Assembly (NCBI GenBank): GCA_016217545.1
Contig: JACRHT010000017.1
Coordinates: forward strand, 620,001-684,000
Reading direction: 5' to 3'
DNA length: 64,000 nucleotides
Source: Opitutia bacterium
GTDB lineage: Bacteria > Verrucomicrobiota > Verrucomicrobiia > Opitutales > Opitutaceae
Both the position numbers and the translations under genes were made by a program. Shown here piece by piece: positions 35,459 through 45,600 of the stretch. The notes below the pieces were generated by a model. It was not told where the DNA came from and did no database searches. It saw only the letters and a list, made by a program, of their open reading frames with translations. Within the stretch, counting starts at the first letter, position 1. Every line of letters starts with the position of its first letter.

Positions 35459-36396
35459 CCGCCGCCACCCAGCGCGCCTGCTGGTGCGGACACCCGCACC
35501 TCGACGACTACTCCGCGGATTACCGCGTGTGCAAAGCGTGCGGCACGCTGGTGAGCCGCGCGCCGCTGCGCGCCGACGGCGACCGCGTGTCGCGCGACGA
35601 AGGTGAATTCTACAGCAAGGACTACTGGCTGAAACGCCAGTCCGAGCACCACGGCCTGCCCGATATCGCGCAGCGCGCGCGCCTCGACTTGCCCGAGCGC
35701 TGCACGCACTGGCTGCGACACCTGCTCGCGCGCCGCCTGCCGCCGGCGAAGGTGCTCGAGATCGGCTGCGGCCACGGCGGCTACGTCGCGCTGCTCGGCT
35801 GGGCGGGATTCGAGGCCACCGGCACGGAGATGAGCCCGTGGGTGGTCGAGTTTGCGCAGAAAAACTTCGGCATCCGCGCCCTCGCCGGCCGCGTCGAGGA
35901 TCTGGCGCTGCCCGCCGGCGGCTTCGATGTCATCGTGCTGAATGACGTGCTCGAACACCTGCCCGAGCCCGCCGGCACGCTCGCGCACTGCGCGCGACTG
36001 CTCGCACCCGACGGGTTCTTCGTCATCCAGACGCCCGAATACAAGGAACACCTCACCGAGGCAGACCTGCGGCACACGGGCGATTTGTTCCTGAAGCACA
36101 TGGATGGGAACAACGACGAGCATCTCTACCTGTTCAGTCGGCGGAGTGCGGGAGAGTTTTTCCGGCGACTCGGTTTTCCCGCGATCGAGTTCGCGAATCC
36201 GGTCTACAGCTACGATCTGTTCTTCACCGCAAGTCGCGCGCCGCTCGCGACGCCATCTGACGCCGCCATCGCGACCGCGCTCGCCGCGCAGCCGACCGGC
36301 CGGCTCGTCCAAGCCCTGCTCGACAAGGCCTACGAATCCACCGACCGCTGGTGGGCGATGCAGCGACTCCAGATTGAGCTGCGCGAGCGAAGCTAA
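35455..36396 (+). CDS. SAM-dependent methyltransferase with N-terminal zinc-ribbon-like cysteines
   Basis: 313 residues from the ATG at 35455, overlapping the wzt stop. The N-terminus has two cysteine pairs (CWCGHPH and CKACGTL, about residues 9 and 32) that look like a small metal-binding ribbon. A class I methyltransferase domain follows with motif I VLEIGCGHGGYVALL (about residue 100), DVIVLNDVLEHLPEP and GFFVIQTPEY. Its tie to wzt suggests it methylates the polysaccharide end as an export signal (inference by analogy with WbdD; no kinase domain is present). Alternatively it is a C-methyltransferase of sugar synthesis, which also often has cysteine pairs at the N-terminus. Confidence 0.85.
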   Translation: MTAATQRACWCGHPHLDDYSADYRVCKACGTLVSRAPLRADGDRVSRDEGEFYSKDYWLKRQSEHHGLPDIAQRARLDLPERCTHWLRHLLARRLPPAKVLEIGCGHGGYVALLGWAGFEATGTEMSPWVVEFAQKNFGIRALAGRVEDLALPAGGFDVIVLNDVLEHLPEPAGTLAHCARLLAPDGFFVIQTPEYKEHLTEADLRHTGDLFLKHMDGNNDEHLYLFSRRSAGEFFRRLGFPAIEFANPVYSYDLFFTASRAPLATPSDAAIATALAAQPTGRLVQALLDKAYESTDRWWAMQRLQIELRERS

Positions 36397-36519
36397 GGCG
36401 GGTTCTGCGGACTGTCCTCCGAAATTTCCCGGCAGAAGGACTTGAATAACTCGCGTGGAACCGCCTGAGTCGCCGCCTCGTCTGCGCATCGTCGTCCAAC
36501 CCCAGTTCCGCTTCGGCGG

Positions 36520-39500
36520 TTGCTGGTCGATGAAAGCGCATACGAGTTGGTCTTGTCTCGCCCCGCACTACCTAGCCACCGGCTTGTGCCGCACGCCGTC
36601 ATTTGCGTGCTAGGCTCGGTGCTGTCCATAGGGTTCGGCGGGCGCGGCATGCTGGTTTCCGCGTCGCTCTGGGTCGGCGTGGCATGGTGGTTTTTCGCTT
36701 TGCTCGTGGTCGATCCGCGGGCTGTCACCGCTGCACTGGGCCTGCCGCGTTCCGAGTTCCACCGGCTTGCGCGGTGGAGGCGCGCGAGCGTCTTCAGTGT
36801 GGTTCTCGCGGTCTGGATGTTCAGCGGTGGGGCAATCTCTCCCGTTTTGTCGGCGGGCGCGGCCGTGCTCGCGGGACTGATATTGCGCGGGTTAATCGTC
36901 GCGGGCATCGCGCAAGACCGTCGCGTGGCGCCCGAAGTGGCACGCATCGTTGTCGTGACCGGCGCGGCGTTGCTGCTGATCCACCCCTATTTCACGGCGC
37001 GCTTGGTGGGGGCCGGCGACGCGGAGCACTATGGTCGCGCAATGGCGGATTTCCTCGCGCAGGTGCGCGGAGGTATTTTTCCGGTGTGGGTCGGGCAAAG
37101 CATCACGGCGTTCCATGGCGGGGTGCATCCCCTGCGGGTGGCGCCGTATTTCCAGCACTTGGGCGGACTCCTGGATCTCGCCACCGGCCGGACGCTCAGT
37201 CCCATCGCCGTGCAGAACCTGGTAGTCGTCGGCAGTCTGCTCGCGGCGGCGTTGAGCGCATATGCGGCCCTCAGCTCGCTCGCCGGCCGCCAGCGGTGGA
37301 GCGCGACATGGCTCGCGGTGCTGTTCGTGAGCTCGCCCGGTGTGCTCGCGCTGGTCTACGCGGGGGACATGTTGGCATCATGGGTCGCGCTGCCTTGGCT
37401 GCCCTGGCTGTTTTGGGGCTGGGCGAAGGCCTGGCGGCGTCCGGAATCGGTGGCCGGACCGTGTGCCCAGGCGCTCGCCCTCGCGCTCCTTTGGCTGGCC
37501 CATGCGCCGATCGCATTGTGGGCGTCGCTGCTCACCGCCGGCGTCGAGATCGCGCGCTGGGCGGCACAGGGTTTCCGGAGAGAGACGCTGCTGCGGCAGG
37601 CGGGCGCGGCGCTGTTGTGCATGATGCTCTGCCAATACGTCTTCGTGTCGGTGGCGACGCTCGATGTGCCGGCAAATCCCTACCTCGGCTTCGAGCTCGC
37701 GCGCGGCGCCGTCTACGACTCGATTGTCGCTGCTTGGGACGGACTATGGCGATCGGTCAGCCCCGCCGGAGCCGATCTCGTGCACGATCTCCACCTCGCG
37801 CCCGGGTTGCTCCTCGCCGGCGCGGCCGCGCTCGGCCTCGCGTGGCGCAACGACGGCGCAGGCCGGGCGTGCGCGCTCGCTGGCGGGGGACTGTTCCTCC
37901 TGCTGGTGCCTTGGCCCGGCGTGACGGATCGATTCTGGAGCTCGATGCCGGTGTTCCTGATGACCGTTTCGGAAAAATGGCCGGCGCAACGCATCTACCC
38001 GATTCTTTCCGCGCTCATCCCGATCGCAACGGTGCTCGCGCTGGCACGGGTGCGCACGTCACGCGCCCAACATCTCTGCACCGGGCTGCTGGCTCTCGGC
38101 GCGCTCGCGAGCACGTGGGAATCCAGGCACTTCCTCGCGCGCGGCCACCGCGCCACGCGCACCGAGGCGGCGACGCGCCGTTTTCTCCTCCCGGAGAATG
38201 CCACCCTCTCGCGCTATTCGTATGAGATGTGGGGCTACCTGCCGGATCATTTCTCGTTCGGCTACATGGATGCGGAAAACCAGAATCGCCTCATCAATCC
38301 CGTGACGGGCGACGTTCGCGTGTCGAACCAGCGCTTCATGCAACAGGCTGCGGCGCGAGAGCGCGCACTGCGCTTCGTCGCCGTGCCGCATGGAGCCCAG
38401 CTCGCCGGAACGATCACGTTGCCGCCCCGCAGCACGGTTTGCGTCCGCTTCCGCTTCCATGATCCTGGCGCGGAAGGCACGCTCGTGTTCACCGGCTCCC
38501 GGATTGCGCGACGGTTCGATTTGCCCGTCTCCGGCGGCCCGCGCGCGTTCGGTCCGGGCCCGCGACAAACGAAATCCACCATGCTCCGCAACGAAAGCAA
38601 CACGCCCGAAGAAGTGCGCGTGGAGTTCTTCAGTCGCAGCAACACGCCGGTCCCGGACTTTGCCGCCGTGCAATCGCTCGTGGTGCAACGCGAGCATCTT
38701 CCCGTGCGACTGACCGGGCTGACGCCGTTTGCGCTCGCGTTGAACCTTCCCTCCGAGGGCTGGCTCGAAACGCCCAAGCTCTACCTGCGCGACTATCGCG
38801 TGACCGTCGACGGACGCGCCGTCACCGCCGCTCGCTCGCCGAACGGGCTGCTCATGTTCCCCGTCCCTGCGGGCGCGTCCAGCATCCGCCTCACCTATGC
38901 CGCGCCGCCGCTTCTCCAGATATCCTTCTGGACCACGGCGGCAGCCTGGCTCCTGGTCGCGGCAGCAGCGCTGGCCAGTGTGCGTGTGTCGCACTCGCGC
39001 GTCGCCCGCGCGACGGCCAACGGCTCGCAGCCGGCCAGTGCGCGCCGGTTCGCCGCGGCCGCATTGGTGCTCGGCGTTGGCTGCACTGTGTGGGCCACGA
39101 ACCGGTGGAACGAGGATTCCGCGCCGCACGTCACGAACGCCGTGCCCGTCACGCTCCGGGCCACCTTCCCGGTCGGTCGCCACGAAGTCTACGAAACTCT
39201 CCTGAGCTGGCGCGATGAAGCGGGCGCAACCATGGCGGTCGTCGCGTTTTACCAGGACGACCGCCACGTCCGCATCGGCTGCCGCAAGGGCGGCATTCTC
39301 AAGATCCTCAGCGATCCGCTGCCCGTCAGCTATTTCGTGCCCCACCGCATTACTGTCCGGTTCGACACCAGCGCCTCTCCGCGCTTGCGCGTCGACTTCA
39401 ACGACCACCCGCTGTGGGAAACAGACTGTGCACAAAGCACCGCTGCGGGTTGGACGTTTGGCTACGGCCGCGATCTCGATCCGAAGTTCGCCGACGGCAA

Positions 39501-39543
39501 TCCGTTCCGCGGGCGCCTTTCGTCGGATTCCCCTCCACGTTGA
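36520..39543 (+). CDS. Large GT-C-like membrane protein with C-terminal beta domains
   Basis: 1007 residues from a TTG at 36520; the frame is closed by a stop 54 bases upstream and a later start is possible. About twelve hydrophobic segments lie in residues 25-560. The first large loop has an acidic motif (GAGDAEHYGRAMADF, D about 167). A soluble region (560-790) with LSRYSYEMWGYLPD and LYLRDYRVTVDGR follows, then two more helices (797-870) and a last beta-rich domain (870-1007) ending FRGRLSSD. It is a paralogue of the 695-residue protein at 47240 (GAGDSHHYALQVADF, LSRYSYAFFGQIP). Glycosyltransferase activity on lipid-linked sugars is inferred from the fold-like layout. Confidence 0.7.
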   Translation: MLVDESAYELVLSRPALPSHRLVPHAVICVLGSVLSIGFGGRGMLVSASLWVGVAWWFFALLVVDPRAVTAALGLPRSEFHRLARWRRASVFSVVLAVWMFSGGAISPVLSAGAAVLAGLILRGLIVAGIAQDRRVAPEVARIVVVTGAALLLIHPYFTARLVGAGDAEHYGRAMADFLAQVRGGIFPVWVGQSITAFHGGVHPLRVAPYFQHLGGLLDLATGRTLSPIAVQNLVVVGSLLAAALSAYAALSSLAGRQRWSATWLAVLFVSSPGVLALVYAGDMLASWVALPWLPWLFWGWAKAWRRPESVAGPCAQALALALLWLAHAPIALWASLLTAGVEIARWAAQGFRRETLLRQAGAALLCMMLCQYVFVSVATLDVPANPYLGFELARGAVYDSIVAAWDGLWRSVSPAGADLVHDLHLAPGLLLAGAAALGLAWRNDGAGRACALAGGGLFLLLVPWPGVTDRFWSSMPVFLMTVSEKWPAQRIYPILSALIPIATVLALARVRTSRAQHLCTGLLALGALASTWESRHFLARGHRATRTEAATRRFLLPENATLSRYSYEMWGYLPDHFSFGYMDAENQNRLINPVTGDVRVSNQRFMQQAAARERALRFVAVPHGAQLAGTITLPPRSTVCVRFRFHDPGAEGTLVFTGSRIARRFDLPVSGGPRAFGPGPRQTKSTMLRNESNTPEEVRVEFFSRSNTPVPDFAAVQSLVVQREHLPVRLTGLTPFALALNLPSEGWLETPKLYLRDYRVTVDGRAVTAARSPNGLLMFPVPAGASSIRLTYAAPPLLQISFWTTAAAWLLVAAAALASVRVSHSRVARATANGSQPASARRFAAAALVLGVGCTVWATNRWNEDSAPHVTNAVPVTLRATFPVGRHEVYETLLSWRDEAGATMAVVAFYQDDRHVRIGCRKGGILKILSDPLPVSYFVPHRITVRFDTSASPRLRVDFNDHPLWETDCAQSTAAGWTFGYGRDLDPKFADGNPFRGRLSSDSPPR

Positions 39544-39627
39544 GGCCGCTTTAGGTGGGCGCCCCTGCGAATCCAAATCAGGCTCGCCTCCCCCGAGCGC
39601 GGCCCTTTTTCTGTTCCGCTTCACTGC

Positions 39628-42615
39628 GTGGAATCACCGCTCAAGAACATCCTCTACGTCCGACCCGATACATTCGGCGATTTGGTGATTTTCGCCTCGG
39701 CGCTCGACCAACTCATGACGGCTTGGCCGCAGGCGCGTCACACGCTCCTCGTCCGGCCGGGCTACGACACGCTCGCGCCCCTGTTCCCTGACACGGTGCG
39801 CTGGCAGGCGGCGGCGATCAACCCCTTCAAGGACGCACCCGACGCCGCGCGCGCAGAGCTGGAAAAACTCTTCGCCGCGCTCACAGACAGCCCGCCCGAC
39901 CTCATCGTCGCGGCGACGCTGAACCGCACCTGGCTCGAGGTCGCGCTTGCCGCGCGCTTCCCGCAGGCACGACGCGTCGCGCTCGGCGCGGGCGAGATTG
40001 ATCCGCTCTTCGCCAACGCCGCGCAAATCGCCTTCGGCGTCACCACGCGCGAGGTGTTTCCCGAGACCATCGCCGTCGACGAGCGCGCGCAGGAATGGGA
40101 GAACAATTTCCGCCTCGTCGACCACCTCCTCGGCCGCGCCGCGCCGCGCACCGTGCCAACGCTCCATGTGCCGCCGGCCGCGCAGCAAGCCGCCGCCGCG
40201 GTGCTCGCGCAACACGGCCTGCAGCCGAAACGTTGGGCTGCGGTCTTCGCCGCGGGCTTGGCCAACGTCGCGATCAAGGCCTGGCCCGCGGACCGCTTCG
40301 CCGCCGTCGTCCGCCACCTCCAGCAGGAGGAAAAGCTGCCCGTGCTGCTGCTCGGCCACACCAGCGAACGCGCCGCGCTCGAAGCCGTGGCCGCCGCGTG
40401 CGAGCAAGCCGGCGCCGCGCGTCCCGGGCTGTGGCTCGGTCGTGACGGCGAGATGCCTTTGCTGGCCGCCGTGCTGCAGAGCGCGCGCCTGTATTTCGGC
40501 CACGACACCGGCCCGATGCACCTCGCCGCCGCCGTCGGCACACCCGTCGCCGCGGTGTTTGGCGGCGGACACTGGCCGCGTTTCCGTCCCGCGGGGCGGC
40601 AGGTGATTTCGCTCGTGCAACCGCTGCCGTGCTTCGGGTGCAACTGGGATTGCCACTTCGGCGACGCGCCGTGCGTGAAGTTCGTCTCCGCCACCGACGC
40701 CATCGCCGCCGTGCGCCAGCTCCTCGCCGCGGGCGAACAGCCGCTCGACGTCATTCTCGAATCAAAGTCCGTCTCCGCCGACGCGTTGCGGCTCATCGCC
40801 GCCGTCACGCCGCGCTACCGCGAGTTACAGGGCGACCGGCTCGACCGTCAGCACAAGATCGAAGAACTCACCCACCTCGGCCGCGAGAAGGACGTCGAGA
40901 TCGACGACCTGAAGCGCGCCGCCGAGGAGCGCAAGGTCGAGATGGAGTCGATCAAGGCCGAGCTCGAAGCCGAGTGCGCGCAAAAGGACACCGAGATCGG
41001 CGACCTCAAGAGCGAGGCCAACACCAAGGACACCGAGATCGCCTCGCTCAAGCACGAGGCCGACGTGAAGGACGGCGAGATCGCCTCGCTCAAGTCGGAA
41101 ACCAACACCAAGGACACCGAGATCGCCTCGCTCAAATCCGAGGCGAACACCAAGGATTCCGAGATCGAGCAGCTGAAGGCGACATGCAACGAGCGCGAGG
41201 CGCTCATCTTCAAGCTCACGGACATCGTGAAGGACTTCCAGCGGCAGGTCGCCGAGCATGTCGAGGCGCACCACAAGAAGGACGCGACGATCTCGGCACG
41301 CGACGCCTCGCTGGCCGCGCTCACCACCGAGCGCGACTTGCTCACGGCCGAGCTGGCCAAGGTGCAGGCGCATTTCGCCGCGCTGCCGCTCGATGCCACG
41401 TATTACGGGCAGGCGCTGCACGACAAGGACGTCCACATCCGCAACCTCGAACTCATGCTCAAGGAAGCGCGCGCGACCGCGGACAACTACGCCGCCGGCT
41501 ATGGCGAGCTCGAGCAGACGAAACGCTTCGGCCGCTGGCTGCATGAAAAGGAAGTGGTCCTCCAGCAGCTCAAGCGCGCGTGCGACGAGCGCGAAGCGCT
41601 CATCCAGCAAATCGCCGCGCACAACGCCGGCCTCAGCCGCGCGCAGAAGACGTGGGTGGCGACCCGCGCGTTCTTCCAGCAGAAGGTCACGCGTCCGCTC
41701 GAGGCGTGGGCGTTTCGCTCGCTCGTGGAGGAGAAGGAAGTCCAGCTCGGCGTCCTTCGCCAATACGAGCCGAGACCGATCGTCTGGGACAAGGGCCTGA
41801 GGCGCAAACCGAGCGTGCCCGACGCGCACTTGCCGGAATTCGATATCGTCACGCCGTCCTACAACCAGGACCGATTCCTCGAGAGCACGATGATCAGCGT
41901 GCTCAACCAAGGCTACCCGAAGCTCCGCTACCATGTGCAGGACGGCGGCTCAAGGGACGGCAGCGTGGAAATCCTGAAGCGTTACACCGATCGGCTGACA
42001 AGCTGGGAGTCGGTCAAGGACCGCGGCCAGTCGGACGCCATCCGCCGCGGTTTCGCGCGCCTGCCCGGCCGGCCGGACGACATCATGGCGTGGCTGAACT
42101 CCGACGACTTGATCGCGCCGCGGGCGCTCCGCTACGTCGGCGAGTATTTCGCGCGCCACCCGGACGTCGACGTGATTTACGGCCACCGCATCGTGATCGA
42201 CGACTTCGATCAGGAAATTGGCCGCTGGTTCCTGCCGAAGCACGACCCGCACGTGCTGGACTGGATCGACTACGTGCCGCAGGAGACGATGTTCTTCCGC
42301 CGGCGCGCGTGGGAAGCCATCGGCGGGCTCGACCCGTCGTTCCAATTCGCACTCGATTGGGATCTGATCGCGCGCATGCAACAGGCGAAGGCGAGGATCG
42401 TGCGCGTGCCGTATTTCCTCGGTGCCTTCCGCGTGCATGTGGAACAGAAGACGAGCGCGGCAATCCACACGACGGGCCACGAGGAGATGACCCGCATCCG
42501 CACCCGGATCCATGGCCCGAATCCCGATCCGTCCCGCATCGAACATTTCGCCCGCAAAACACGGTTTGCCAGCGGTGTCACGGCGAAGCTTTTTAGCCTT
42601 GGTCTGCGAGTCTAG
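39628..42615 (+). CDS. Three-part fusion: GT9 heptosyltransferase-like, coiled coil, GT2 glycosyltransferase
   Basis: 995 residues from a GTG at 39628. Residues 1-385 are a GT9-type domain (NILYVRPDTFGDLVIFASAL, GHDTGPMHLAAAVGTPVAAVFGG, CFGCNWDCHFGDAPC). Residues about 390-720 are a long coiled coil that includes five 14-residue repeats of the form KDTEIASLKSEANT. Residues about 731-995 are a GT-A fold GT2 domain (DIVTPSYNQDRFLESTMISVLNQG, QDGGSRDGS, MAWLNSDDLIAP with the metal-binding DD, and DPSFQFALDWDL). It is a soluble cytoplasmic protein that could place two different sugars, the coiled coil acting as spacer or oligomerisation rod. The whole is in one frame, so the fusion is real rather than a readthrough. 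Confidence 0.88.
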   Translation: MESPLKNILYVRPDTFGDLVIFASALDQLMTAWPQARHTLLVRPGYDTLAPLFPDTVRWQAAAINPFKDAPDAARAELEKLFAALTDSPPDLIVAATLNRTWLEVALAARFPQARRVALGAGEIDPLFANAAQIAFGVTTREVFPETIAVDERAQEWENNFRLVDHLLGRAAPRTVPTLHVPPAAQQAAAAVLAQHGLQPKRWAAVFAAGLANVAIKAWPADRFAAVVRHLQQEEKLPVLLLGHTSERAALEAVAAACEQAGAARPGLWLGRDGEMPLLAAVLQSARLYFGHDTGPMHLAAAVGTPVAAVFGGGHWPRFRPAGRQVISLVQPLPCFGCNWDCHFGDAPCVKFVSATDAIAAVRQLLAAGEQPLDVILESKSVSADALRLIAAVTPRYRELQGDRLDRQHKIEELTHLGREKDVEIDDLKRAAEERKVEMESIKAELEAECAQKDTEIGDLKSEANTKDTEIASLKHEADVKDGEIASLKSETNTKDTEIASLKSEANTKDSEIEQLKATCNEREALIFKLTDIVKDFQRQVAEHVEAHHKKDATISARDASLAALTTERDLLTAELAKVQAHFAALPLDATYYGQALHDKDVHIRNLELMLKEARATADNYAAGYGELEQTKRFGRWLHEKEVVLQQLKRACDEREALIQQIAAHNAGLSRAQKTWVATRAFFQQKVTRPLEAWAFRSLVEEKEVQLGVLRQYEPRPIVWDKGLRRKPSVPDAHLPEFDIVTPSYNQDRFLESTMISVLNQGYPKLRYHVQDGGSRDGSVEILKRYTDRLTSWESVKDRGQSDAIRRGFARLPGRPDDIMAWLNSDDLIAPRALRYVGEYFARHPDVDVIYGHRIVIDDFDQEIGRWFLPKHDPHVLDWIDYVPQETMFFRRRAWEAIGGLDPSFQFALDWDLIARMQQAKARIVRVPYFLGAFRVHVEQKTSAAIHTTGHEEMTRIRTRIHGPNPDPSRIEHFARKTRFASGVTAKLFSLGLRV
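40984..41193 (+). repeat. Five tandem 42-bp in-frame repeats in the coiled-coil region
   Basis: Units begin at 40984, 41026, 41068, 41110 and 41152, each starting with AAG-GAC and encoding KDxEIxxLKxExNx (14 residues, two heptads). The second and fourth units are nearly the same at the DNA level. Because 42 is a multiple of three, gain or loss of units would change rod length without breaking the frame. Confidence 0.9.
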
Positions 42616-42648
42616 TTTGTTCTCCTAGGCCCTTTACGGTTTTACCAA

Positions 42649-45600
42649 ATGCTGCCCTTCCTTCTGGTCCTTGCTCTGTTCGCGTTCTTCACCGTCGTCG
42701 GTCAGGCGGTGGTGAGCCTTTTCCGGCCCCGGCTCGGCATCCTCTGGAGCTGGTTCATCTCGCCGACCATCGGCCTCGCCACGCTCATCGTGACGATGAC
42801 GCGCCTCAACATCTGGGGCATCCCGGTAAAAACCTTCGGACCGTGGCTCGCCGTCGGCCTCTTGGTGGCGTCGGCCGCGATCCTGTGGTGGCGCAAGCCG
42901 AAGTTTCCGTGGCGCCAGCTGGGCAAGTTTGTCGGCATCGCCACGCTGTTCGTGCTCTACGCGGGCTGGCCGATGTTCAAGTTCGGCTTCAACTGGATTT
43001 CCTACGGTAACGACGACATGGCCAACTACTGTCTGGCCGCCGACCGCTTCCTGCACCACGGCTACTACGACTTGCCGGAGCAGACCCAGCTCGAGGGCCG
43101 CGACTACACGCAGCACTACTGGTTCATGCACGGCCTGCAGCAAATCCGGCCGGGCTCGGAGCTGACGCTGGCGTTCGCGTCGTCCGTCACGGGCTTGAAG
43201 CCTCACCAGGTGTTCATGCCGGTGATCATGGTGTTCTCGATGCTCCAGATCTTCGCCATGGGCGCGATCGCGATCTGGCGCGGGCGCTACCGGAAGCTCA
43301 CGCTGCTGGCGTTCCTGCTGTTCGCGACGAGCCCGCTGTTCGGCCTCGGCACGCTCTACCAGCTCATCGCCCAGGTGGGAGGCATTGCGATCCTGCTGAC
43401 GGCGTGCGCGCTGCTGCTCACGACGCGCGAGAACAACTGGCGGCGCTTCGGCCTCGCCGGCATCGTCACGACCTGTCTCGGCATTTTCTACCCCGAAGTG
43501 GCGCCATTCGTGGCGATCTCGATCGTGCTCTACGCGCTCCACCTGCGCTACACGCGGCCGGAGGCGTTCAAGCCCTTTGCGCTGACGGTGCTCGGCGCGG
43601 CCGTGATCACCTTCGCGCTGCTCGGCACGAGCACTTACCAGTTCATCAACACGCTCGTCATGCAGTCGGTCGGTTCGGCCGGTCTCGGCGCGATGGCCGA
43701 GATCAACGACCAGTCGGGCGGCCTCGTGCTGTTCCCGTGGACACTGGTGCCGTCGTTCGTCCCGATGCTGTTCGGTCTGCACGCCTTCGGCGTCGTGGGC
43801 GTCGACCCGCTGATCTCGGTGCAGATCGCGATTGGTCTGCTCTTCCTCATCTACTTCCTCTGGGCCGCGATCAAGAACCTCCTCGGTCGCGAGCCCGTGG
43901 GCTACATCGCCGTGATCATGTCGGGCCTCGGGTTCTTCCTGTTTTTCAAGGGGCAGGACTTCGGTCTCTTCAAACTCGCGATGTTCGCGCAGCCGGTCGT
44001 CACGCTGCTGCTGGCCAAGGGCTTCATTCGTCTGCTCGAGCTGAACTGGCGCCGTGCCGCGCGGACGGCGCTGGTGATCTTCATGCTCTGCACCGTGCCG
44101 AGCCACGTCTACTACAGCTACGCCTCGCTCGGTAACTACGGCGGCGGCCTCTCCGAAGTCGTGGGTGCCTCTGAACTCGGCGTGGGCTTCACCCCGCCGA
44201 AAGATCTGAAGTTCGACGCCATCGAGTCGGACATCAGCAACGTCGTCAGCGCGAAGATGCTCGCGCAATACACCAAGGACATCGACACGCGATTCCTCAG
44301 CCGCAGCTACATGGACAACATCGCGAACATCGCGGTGCTGAACTTCCTGCGCACGCCCGATCCCGACCTCGGCCCGCAAGCCCGCCTCATCGAAAAACTC
44401 GCGCTGCTCCGCCCGTTCCTGCCCAGCGAAATCATGGAGGGCGAAGTCCCCGACTACCGGGTGATGACGATCAACAAGCTCGACAACAACTGGACCGAAA
44501 ACAGCTCGCGCCACCTCAACTACGGCGACCGCCTCTTCGTCGCCATCCGCGCGCCGCTCGACCACTTCAACAAGTTCGCCCCCGGCGAGGGCTGGCACGA
44601 ACACAACATGTATCAATACCAGCTCGAGAGCCAGGTGAAGAACCGCCTTGTCTTCATCCACTCGGAGCTCGGACCGCACTACTACTCCTCCGCCCGCTTC
44701 AAGGCCGCGTTCTTCCAGCGTGAGCGCGAACCCGTCACCGGCGGCTCCGTCTACTTCCACGGCACAGGCCGCTACAACCTTTTCCGTGTGGTTCGCCCGA
44801 CCGAGAAAATCCGTCTGGTCGTCGATTTCACCCGCACCCCGCTCGGTGGCGATCGTTACAACCTGCCGAAGGGCGCCAAGGTAATCGGCAAGGAAGACTT
44901 CCCGCTCGGCTTCGTCGGCGCCGGCTCCGCCCGTATCGTCTCGCCGCTCCTCGAGCCCGAGTTCTTCGAGCAACAGGCCTACATCACGGTCGACTTCGCC
45001 GACAAGGCGCAGCCGATCATGAAGCGCAAGACCGGCCTGATGCAGCTCTGGGGCGAGAAGTTCAACCTCGACGACCGCCGTCTCGTCGGCTTCACGCGCG
45101 ACATCTCGCTCATCACCGACGAGGAATACCAAAAACTCGTTCGCCCCGCGAAGATCGGTGAATTTCCCAAGGACCTCTCACGCTATCCCGGCCTCGAGTA
45201 TTCCGGCCTGTTCGAAGACGGCTGGGTCGGCCCCGACTCGTTCTTCAAACTCGCCGGCTCGCACCCCGGCCAGGTCGTCTACTTCAAAGGCTACGTCCCC
45301 GACACGCCCGAGTATCGCACCCGCGGCCTCGACCTCACGATCAGCATCAACGACAAGCCGACTGAGATCGTGAACCTCCGCTCCGGCGAATTCACGCTCA
45401 CGCGCCTCGTCCGCGAGCCGGCCGACGTCACCACGATCCGCCTGCAATTCTCCGGCTCCATGCCCTACGGCGAACGCGACACGCGCTATCTCTCCGCCTT
45501 CGTCCGCGAGCTATCCGTCGGCGATTTGCCCGACTTCTCGTCCTTCCGCGCCATCCGCAACCGCTCCGGCGAGGGCTTCAAGCTTCAGGGCGTCGACGAC

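Noticed and set aside
38059-39624. Minus-strand open frame of 521 codons opposite the 1007-residue membrane protein
   Set aside because: Charged, low-complexity shadow with no motifs.
42634-45132. Open frame of 832 codons on the minus strand, opposite the 1206-residue membrane protein
   Set aside because: Composition is that of an antisense shadow in GC-rich DNA (very high Arg, Glu, Asp, His; no hydrophobic core), while the plus strand has clear helices and repeated domains.
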